Positions 12,740-17,827 of a stretch of DNA of 17,827 nt are shown piece after piece. Origin of the DNA: CAZQEC01 sp964591565 (GTDB lineage: Bacteria > Patescibacteriota > UBA1384 > CAJBMM01). The stretch is from the NCBI GenBank assembly GCA_964591565.1, contig CAZQEC010000022.1, positions 1 to 17,827 of the forward strand, given 5' to 3'. The position numbers were made by a program, and so were the translations under genes. The first letter of the stretch is position 1, and each line of letters opens with the position of its first letter. The notes beneath the pieces are model-generated. The model searched no databases and was not told the origin of the DNA. It was given only the letters and a program-made list of their open reading frames with translations.

Positions 12740-14115
12740 CTCCAGTAGGTGTCTGGGAGCTCGTTTTGAATGAGCACGGTGTCACCGGGTTTCAATGTTC
12801 GTTGCAAGATGGCTGGAGTTTTGTCGGGGTGCGAAGATTTGATCAAATTGATCGTTTCTTTGACATCTCGCAAACCTTTTTCAACATGTGGCGCTAATAT
12901 ATTTTGCGCTACAATTGCCACATCGGCCACTTTTGCAATCTGCTGTCCAAAAACAACATTTGCATGCGCTTCATCTGCACCTTGGTCAACAATTCCGCCA
13001 GTGACAAGCACCCTACGCCCACGATATTTATCAAGCACTCTTAACGCTTCTAGTGCACTATCGGGGCTAATGTTGTAGCTATCATCAATAATGGTAATAT
13101 CGCCCCGTTTTGTCATTTTGAGTCGGCGATCGGTCGGTTCCAGTTTGGTTAATTGATTGCGGAGGTGTTCACGGTCAATGCCTAGTGCCATTGCCGCAGT
13201 GTAAGCCGCACTAGCGTTTGAGCGCAGATGTGGAATCGCTAGCATGCTTGGCCACTCACTTTTTGGAAGAATATCCAGCACTTTTTCATCATACCAATCA
13301 ACCTTAGCGTCACATTGACCAATCACCCGTTTCACACCATCATCACTTTGATTAGCTACAATGATACTTTTACCGGCGATTTTAAGTATTGAAGCAAATT
13401 CATTATCTATATTTTTTTGCGATCCAAATTGAGCAATGTGTTGCGAAGAAACTGAGGTCAAAACAATGATTTTTGGTTGTAGAAATCTAAATAAATAAGT
13501 TAAATCACCCTTGTACAATTCGCCAAACTCAACCACGTAAACTTCGGTTTTTGTATTGAGATTTGATAAAATATCGCGCGCCATACTTAACGCCACGTTA
13601 TTATTTTCGGGCGGGTTGTGGCAAGTTTTAGTACCTTCGATAATTTGACATAAAAAATGTCTGGTGGTGGTTTTGCCTTGACTGCCAATTATTGCCACCA
13701 CAGTACAGTTTTTTAGATTCTTAAGGCGATTTTGCGCTTGCAAAATTATCCGTTTTTTCAGTGGAATATCGGCCAAGCTGAAAATGAGGTTCGCTGACAG
13801 TATTAAGTGTGGAATCAAGCTCGAAAATATGATCAAATTTAATATCAGCCACCAAAAATTTGCAAATAATCCCGATATTGAAATAATAAAAATAAAATAT
13901 AAAAGAAAAGATATTAACAATAAAATCTGAGCTTTTTTAGTCCATTTAATTTGGTCAACTTTTTGAAACCCGCGCTTGAAAAGTCGAGTTTGTATCCAGT
14001 GCCAATATCCACGCGAATTGTAATCTTCGAGCTGTAGAATGTACAAAAAATCGACAAACGGAAATAAGGCGTGGATTACTACATCGAGTGAAATTATCGG
14101 TTTTAGTTTATTCAT
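12736..14115 (-). CDS. murF: Membrane-anchored MurF-type Mur ligase (UDP-MurNAc-tripeptide--D-Ala-D-Ala ligase)
   Basis: Predicted to add D-Ala-D-Ala to the UDP-MurNAc peptide at the cytoplasmic membrane. The first 120 or so of 459 residues replace the usual MurF UDP-binding domain with membrane segments (about 64-82 and 83-101, perhaps a third at 101-115). The central ATPase domain has the P-loop GSQGKTTT (144-151), VVEFGELYKGD (194-204) and SSQHIAQFGS (223-232). The C-terminal ligase domain has PTDRRLKM (327-334) and IDDSYN (343-348). ATG 14115 is preferred over an in-frame ATG at 14175, which lies deep in the upstream hydrolase. From 14115 the overlap is only 8 bases (ATGAATAA), typical of translational coupling. 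The ligase family is sure; MurF rather than another Mur ligase is supported by the motifs and the nearby ddl. Confidence 0.85.
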   Translation of the reverse strand: MNKLKPIISLDVVIHALFPFVDFLYILQLEDYNSRGYWHWIQTRLFKRGFQKVDQIKWTKKAQILLLISFLLYFIFIISISGLFANFWWLILNLIIFSSLIPHLILSANLIFSLADIPLKKRIILQAQNRLKNLKNCTVVAIIGSQGKTTTRHFLCQIIEGTKTCHNPPENNNVALSMARDILSNLNTKTEVYVVEFGELYKGDLTYLFRFLQPKIIVLTSVSSQHIAQFGSQKNIDNEFASILKIAGKSIIVANQSDDGVKRVIGQCDAKVDWYDEKVLDILPKSEWPSMLAIPHLRSNASAAYTAAMALGIDREHLRNQLTKLEPTDRRLKMTKRGDITIIDDSYNISPDSALEALRVLDKYRGRRVLVTGGIVDQGADEAHANVVFGQQIAKVADVAIVAQNILAPHVEKGLRDVKETINLIKSSHPDKTPAILQRTLKPGDTVLIQNELPDTYWS

Positions 14116-14839
14116 GGTGGTTGATAAAGCTGCGTAAAATGCCAGCGAAAAGTTGCGCTTGTTCCAAATGGGCAAAGTGGGTGGCGCGCGGAATAGTCTT
14201 CAGTTCAGAATTAGGAATTAATTTTTGCATAGCCAGACCAATTTTGAGTGGCACTTCGGCGTCGTTTTCGCCCCAAATTATTAAAGTCGGTCGGGACATT
14301 TTTGTCATAGTTGGCGTCAGCTCGAAATCTATTGACGCGGCGAAAATATCATACATCTCGTGAGCGTTTTTTGCATCGGTCGATCTAAATCGATCTTTAA
14401 CCCGCTTAACTAAAGGCAGACGATCAAGCGGTAACCAGCGTTTTTTGACTGCTTTGTACATGGCTTGGGAAATGGTGGTGAAGCGCGAAAGTGGCAAACG
14501 CAGGCCCGGGGTAGCATAAAGTATAAATGTGGCGCCCGGAATATCCATATTAGCTAGTTCAATAGCGACTCGCCCACCGAATGAGTGCCCGACAACGAGC
14601 GGATTTTTTATTTTATGATGTGTGATGAAATCTCGCACCCATTTGGCGTAATGACGCGGGTTCCAAGTACTTTTTGGTCGCGCGTTTGCGCCAAATCCGG
14701 GTAGGTCGAGTGCCCAGCAGGTGAAATTGTTGCCAATAGCCGCGATCACGCCATCCCAAGTGTGGCGATTCTGCATCCAGCCGTGAAGAAAAATAATATC
14801 TCTCCCCAGCCCCGTTTTGGTGTAGTAGTTTTGATCCAT
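14108..14839 (-). CDS. Alpha/beta hydrolase
   Basis: A soluble 243-residue hydrolase of the alpha/beta fold. FLHGWMQ at 17-23 forms the oxyanion-hole region. GHSFGG at 84-89 is the nucleophile elbow with Ser86. GENDAEVP at 190-197 supplies Asp193, and ATHFAHLE at 219-226 supplies His221, completing the triad. WALDLPGFG (42-50) and a variable cap at about 115-165 are typical. The substrate cannot be told from sequence; esterase, lipase or C-C hydrolase are all possible. Its stop overlaps the start of the MurF-type gene, so both are probably one transcript, and a role in cell-wall or lipid turnover is a guess from this context. No strong Shine-Dalgarno is seen. Confidence 0.88.
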   Translation of the reverse strand: MDQNYYTKTGLGRDIIFLHGWMQNRHTWDGVIAAIGNNFTCWALDLPGFGANARPKSTWNPRHYAKWVRDFITHHKIKNPLVVGHSFGGRVAIELANMDIPGATFILYATPGLRLPLSRFTTISQAMYKAVKKRWLPLDRLPLVKRVKDRFRSTDAKNAHEMYDIFAASIDFELTPTMTKMSRPTLIIWGENDAEVPLKIGLAMQKLIPNSELKTIPRATHFAHLEQAQLFAGILRSFINHHE

Positions 14840-14887
14840 AATTTAATTTTAGCTGAAAAGTTGTGGGATGACTATTTTTATCAATAT

Positions 14888-14928
14888 AAAAAGAGCAGAC
14901 CGCCGACACGAATGTGCCTGCGGCCGGT
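14888..14928 (-). terminator. Probable terminator downstream of pyrE
   Basis: Read on the minus strand, ACCGGCCG pairs with CGGCGGT (one bulge) around an inner ACA-TTCG-TGT hairpin, and TTTTT (14892-14888) follows after a few bases. It separates pyrFE from the hydrolase-murF pair. The structure is imperfect. Confidence 0.5.
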
Positions 14929-14959
14929 AGTGCGTGAGGTTCAGTAGCGTCTCAGCCCG

Positions 14960-15559
14960 CTATGAGTTGTCGAGATAATGCATAATGATACTGTACTGCT
15001 TCCTACTGATCGCTTCTGTGTTGCGGTAACGATTCAAGAGTTTGCGCAGGCTAAAGACAGTATGTAGCTGGTACCCAGCCAGCTTGAGAGCTTCCCTACC
15101 GCCTTGCTCGCGGTCAACCAATGTGCAGGCGTGTTCGACTCGTAGCTTACGGTATTCAAGTGCCGATATTGAAACCAGCATTGAGCCAGCAGTGGTGACT
15201 ACATCGTCGATCACCACAATCCGCTGACCTTCTAGGAAAACCCCGTCGATCGGTGCCTCATGACTTCGCACCTTATCTATTCTAGGCGTGATCATCGGGA
15301 TTCCGTACTTGGATACTATGGCAGAGACTATTGGGGTTGCCCCAGTGGGCACATCAGCAATTGCGTCAAAGTCTGGCAATTGCTTAGTCAACATCCAAAG
15401 TAGGTCAGAGCCTGCGTTGAGTAGATCAGGGAATGAGCGGATAATGCTCAAATCAATGTAGATCGGTGATGTTATCCTTGAACTGAGCGTGAATGCCCCG
15501 AACTGAATGGCTCCAATTGTGACAAGCGCATCTGCAAAAAGAGCTTCATTTTTGGTCAT
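14960..15559 (-). CDS. pyrE: Orotate phosphoribosyltransferase
   Basis: Transfers ribose-5-phosphate from PRPP to orotate to give OMP in pyrimidine synthesis. The 199 residues contain TSPIYIDLSIIRSFPDLL (30-47), the PRPP-binding motif RIVVIDDVVTTAGSM (113-127) and VDREQGGRE (148-156). The flexible catalytic loop reads TPRIDKVRSHEA (91-102), with the basic residues and His but not a clean RKExKxHG, so activity may differ in detail. ATG 15559 is preferred over the in-frame TTG at 15562, since AAAGGAGGG (15576-15568) lies eight bases before it. It follows the PyrF-like gene by 34 bases in the same direction, and both are GC-richer than ddl and nrdA. Confidence 0.92.
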   Translation of the reverse strand: MTKNEALFADALVTIGAIQFGAFTLSSRITSPIYIDLSIIRSFPDLLNAGSDLLWMLTKQLPDFDAIADVPTGATPIVSAIVSKYGIPMITPRIDKVRSHEAPIDGVFLEGQRIVVIDDVVTTAGSMLVSISALEYRKLRVEHACTLVDREQGGREALKLAGYQLHTVFSLRKLLNRYRNTEAISRKQYSIIMHYLDNS

Positions 15560-15593
15560 CAATTACGCCCTCCTTTCGTATCACAAGTGGCAA

Positions 15594-16307
15594 TCAGAGT
15601 ACGGAGGCAATTTCGTCAGCGATGCGCTGAATCCATTCGACTTCCTTACCGCTTCCAACCCCAATAGCCCTTGCATTAACAATGACGTAGTCGGCGCCAT
15701 CGTTTATTATCCGGGCGGGAGGTATGTCGTACACGTCTTCGGCGTAGGAAATGATGATAAAATCAGTACCGCAGGCATGCCGAATGTTACCAATATGACA
15801 CAGTGGGACTACCACGCCGTCGAGTCCGCAATCTTGTGCCAAACGAGCCTGATGTGTAATAACCTTGTGGTACTGCAATGCCGATGCATCGTCAGTAAGT
15901 AGCCCTATATCCACCATCCCATTAAAATCCAATACAGAGATAGCTCCGATCACCTTTGGTTGGATAGCACATTGGGTGTCTTTCACAGCCTGTCTCGTCG
16001 CCAGCATCATTTCGGAGCCGCCCATACAGCTGACAGTAAACATCGACACACCAGGTATATTGACGATCGCGGCAGACGCTTTTGCAACGGTTGCTGGGAC
16101 ATCATTCCAGTTGTAGCTAACTAACGTATTTACTCCATGTTTTGCCGCGTAACTAATGAATTTATCGGTATCTAATAGTACCGATTGTACCAAGCCGATT
16201 CTGATTGCACTTACCTGTGCGCCGACGTTTTTTATTATCCAATCGATAATGTGCCAAGGTGAGTAGTCTACATCTATTATGAGACGCTTGTGTGCTTCGA
16301 TAGACAT
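15594..16307 (-). CDS. PyrF-like (orotidine 5'-phosphate decarboxylase fold) protein with degenerate active site
   Basis: A 237-residue barrel protein resembling OMP decarboxylase. LIIDVD holds Asp12, GVNTLVSYNWNDVPATV (58-74) aligns with the family's DxKxxDIPxT segment, GGSEMM (96-101) with GGxEMM, LAQDCGLDGVVVP (156-168) with the conserved AGLDGVV, and NDGADYVIVNARAIG (202-216) with the phosphate-binding end. Several key residues are changed. By alignment with B. subtilis PyrF, Lys33 is Arg36, Asp60 is Ser64, and the proton-donating Lys62 is Asn66; Asp65 is kept as Asp69. Arg213 is retained. Canonical decarboxylation therefore looks unlikely. ATG 16307 is chosen over GTG 16313 because AAGGA lies eight bases before it. 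It precedes pyrE by 34 bases, so a role near OMP or a related nucleotide is inferred. Confidence 0.8.
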   Translation of the reverse strand: MSIEAHKRLIIDVDYSPWHIIDWIIKNVGAQVSAIRIGLVQSVLLDTDKFISYAAKHGVNTLVSYNWNDVPATVAKASAAIVNIPGVSMFTVSCMGGSEMMLATRQAVKDTQCAIQPKVIGAISVLDFNGMVDIGLLTDDASALQYHKVITHQARLAQDCGLDGVVVPLCHIGNIRHACGTDFIIISYAEDVYDIPPARIINDGADYVIVNARAIGVGSGKEVEWIQRIADEIASVL

Positions 16308-16375
16308 TTTCACTGTCCTTTTTTAATGCGTCGAATAGCCAAGCCAATTCCGTCTTGCTCGTGCTATCATGCAAC

Positions 16376-16411
16376 TGGTATACCACAAATACCAAATTTG
16401 TACTATACAAA
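16376..16411. promoter_or_regulatory. Two dyads in the pyrF-like/leuS divergent region
   Basis: TGGTATACCA (16376-16385) is a perfect 10-bp palindrome. TTTGTA-CTA-TACAAA (16397-16411) is a perfect 6-bp inverted repeat, with a further half-site ATACCA (16390-16395) between. They lie 70-105 bases upstream of the PyrF-like start and about 130-160 bases upstream of leuS, a suitable position for operators controlling either gene. TATAAG (16418-16423) could be a leuS -10, but no firm -35 is seen. Confidence 0.45.
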
Positions 16412-16421
16412 ACTCGGTATA

Positions 16422-16483
16422 AGTTCTCGGCTCACTCGCCTCGAACGATATTAGCTAAGATTGTTCGAGCAAATGCGAGAACT
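16422..16483 (+). promoter_or_regulatory. Long inverted repeat in the leuS leader
   Basis: AGTTCTCG (16422-16429) pairs with CGAGAACT (16476-16483) and encloses a second perfect stem TCGAAC/GTTCGA (16441-16446 with 16463-16468). GCTCAC (16430-16435) can instead pair with GTGAGC (16492-16497), giving an alternative fold. Two direct GCGATTAT copies follow (16496-16503 and 16516-16523). Switching structures upstream of a tRNA synthetase recall T-box leaders, but the conserved T-box sequence is not present in recognisable form. Confidence 0.45.
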
Positions 16484-16538
16484 AATGAGTGGTGAGCGAT
16501 TATTGTTCGGCAGGCGCGATTATGATAAGGTTAAAGTC

Positions 16539-17827
16539 ATGTATAATCCACACGAAATAGAGCCAAAGTGGCAAAAGTATTGGGCCGATCACAAATCTCA
16601 CCAAACTGAGGAAGAATCCACCCACCCGAAGCTATATGTGTTAGACATGTTCCCCTACCCGTCTGGCGAAGGCCTGCACGTTGGGCACACTCGCATTTAC
16701 ACCGCATCAGATGTTTATAGTCGCATGAAACGAATGCAAGGGTTTAATGTGCTTCATCCAACCGGTTGGGACGCATTCGGTTTGCCGGCCGAAAATTACG
16801 CCATAAAACACGGTTTGCAACCAAAAATAACAACGGCTAAAAACATTGCCAACGCTAAAAGGCAGATGCAAATACAGGGTTTATCGTACGATTGGTCGCG
16901 TGAGATTAACACCACCGATCCCGAATACTACAAATGGACTCAGTGGATTTTCCTCAAACTGTTTGAAAAGGGGTTGGCGTATCAGGCCGATGCACCGATT
17001 AATTGGTGCCCGAAAGACAAAACTGGGTTGGCAAATGAGGAAGTGGTTAATGGTAAGTGTGATCGTTGTGGCACTTTAGTCGAACGAAAACAAATGCGAC
17101 AATGGATGCTTAAAATTACCGATTATGCTGATCGTTTATTGTCAGATTTGGACGGTTTAATTTGGCCGGAAAAAATTAAAACGATGCAAAAAAACTGGAT
17201 TGGAAAATCTACTGGTGCCATTATCCGTTTTTTGCTTGCAGACAAGACCGATCAGTATATTGAAGCGTTTACGACGCGCCCCGACACTTTATTTGGCGCC
17301 ACATACATGGTGCTGGCACCGGAGCATCTTCTAGTCGAGCAAGTGACTTCGAGTAGTCACCAAAAAGAAGTAAAAAAATATGTTTTGGCGGCAAAGCATA
17401 AGTCTGATTTAGAACGCACCGAACTACAAAAAGACAAAACCGGTGTATTTAGCGGTGCTTATGCTATAAATCCAGTTAATGGCGCGAAATTGCCAATTTG
17501 GATTGCCGATTACGTGCTTGTAAGTTATGGTACTGGCGCCATTATGGCGGTACCAGCTCACGATGAGCGTGATTTTGAATTTGCAAAGAGATATAATTTG
17601 CCAATTCTGCCCGTGATTAAATCAAGCATTTCGGAAACATCTCGCGAACAAGATAAAGTATATCTTGGCGAAGGTATGCTCATTAATTCAGATAAATATA
17701 ACGGGAAACCATCAAAAGACGCCAGCCATCTCATTGTTAAAGATTTGCAACAAAAAGGTTTGGCGGAGTCCAAAGTGCAATTTCGCTTGCGCGACTGGGT
17801 GTTTTCGCGTCAACGATATTGGGGTGA
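16539..17827 (+). CDS. leuS: Leucyl-tRNA synthetase, N-terminal part (3' end outside window)
   Basis: Charges tRNA-Leu with leucine in the cytosol. The frame starts at ATG 16539 (MYNPHEIEPKWQKYW) and is open to the window end, giving 429 residues, about half of a typical enzyme. PYPSGEGLHVGH at 39-50 is the class I HIGH signature. GWDAFGLPAENYAIK is at 76-90 and the zinc-region cysteines are Cys157, Cys174 and Cys177. The CP1 editing domain has TTRPDTLFG (245-253) and GTGAIMAVPAHDERD (331-345), with the proofreading Asp342. RDWVFSRQRYWG (418-429) is the conserved segment after editing. AAGG at 16527-16530 is a modest Shine-Dalgarno eight bases before the start. The leader contains a long inverted repeat. 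Confidence 0.96.
   Translation, partial: MYNPHEIEPKWQKYWADHKSHQTEEESTHPKLYVLDMFPYPSGEGLHVGHTRIYTASDVYSRMKRMQGFNVLHPTGWDAFGLPAENYAIKHGLQPKITTAKNIANAKRQMQIQGLSYDWSREINTTDPEYYKWTQWIFLKLFEKGLAYQADAPINWCPKDKTGLANEEVVNGKCDRCGTLVERKQMRQWMLKITDYADRLLSDLDGLIWPEKIKTMQKNWIGKSTGAIIRFLLADKTDQYIEAFTTRPDTLFGATYMVLAPEHLLVEQVTSSSHQKEVKKYVLAAKHKSDLERTELQKDKTGVFSGAYAINPVNGAKLPIWIADYVLVSYGTGAIMAVPAHDERDFEFAKRYNLPILPVIKSSISETSREQDKVYLGEGMLINSDKYNGKPSKDASHLIVKDLQQKGLAESKVQFRLRDWVFSRQRYWG

Noticed and set aside
16422..16510. Canonical T-box riboswitch before leuS
   Set aside because: The conserved AGGGTGGNACCGCG-type sequence and a clear Leu specifier loop are not present, so only a generic structured leader is reported.

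Overview
The window reads as part of a small-genome bacterial chromosome, most likely a Candidate Phyla Radiation (Patescibacteria) member. This is inference. It rests on the mixture of compact housekeeping genes, a GIY-YIG ORF fused into a tRNA locus, a membrane-anchored Mur ligase, a Chlamydia-type class Ic ribonucleotide reductase, and short palindromes and AT-rich repeats in the gaps. No rRNA or phylogenetic marker is complete enough to settle the lineage.

Layout. 1-1060: 3' part of gpmI (glycolysis). 1145-1563: an odd locus with a broken 5' tRNA fragment interrupted by two palindromes, then a GIY-YIG nuclease ORF, then an intact tRNA-Ala(GGC) whose first bases overlap the ORF. 1769-4160: purB-purC, overlapping and GC-rich. 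4275-4817: a Ham1/RdgB house-cleaning pyrophosphatase. 4904-5708: a well-defined transcription unit (consensus-like promoter, two small genes of unknown function including a zinc-ribbon protein, strong terminator). 5709-6610: repeats, a structured leader and a secreted protein of unknown function. 6682-10592: promoter plus nrdA-nrdB. 10697-12739: ddl and a PI3/PI4-kinase-like protein. 12736-14839 (minus): membrane-anchored MurF-type ligase preceded by an alpha/beta hydrolase. 14888-16307 (minus): pyrE and a PyrF-like gene with a degraded active site. 16308-16538: divergent regulatory gap. 16539-end: 5' part of leuS.

How the genes fit together. Much of the window concerns nucleotide supply: PurC and PurB take CAIR to AICAR (PurB also makes AMP), PyrE makes OMP, NrdAB makes deoxynucleotides, and RdgB-type protein removes damaged triphosphates. 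A second theme is the peptidoglycan D-Ala-D-Ala branch: Ddl makes the dipeptide and the MurF-type ligase would attach it. These two lie convergently with a kinase-like gene of unknown role between them.

Base composition is mosaic. By hand count, 2041-2100 (purB) is 38/60 G+C and 15961-16020 (pyrF-like) is 33/60, whereas 8281-8340 (nrdA) is 23/60 and 11281-11340 (ddl) is 21/60. The GC-rich genes also carry strong Shine-Dalgarno sequences, while rdgB and ddl have almost none. This suggests that purBC, pyrFE and the small-gene block were acquired separately from the AT-rich backbone.

The most unusual points are the tRNA/palindrome/GIY-YIG locus, the class Ic reductase whose alpha subunit has no C-terminal cysteines, and the PyrF-like protein missing most canonical catalytic residues.
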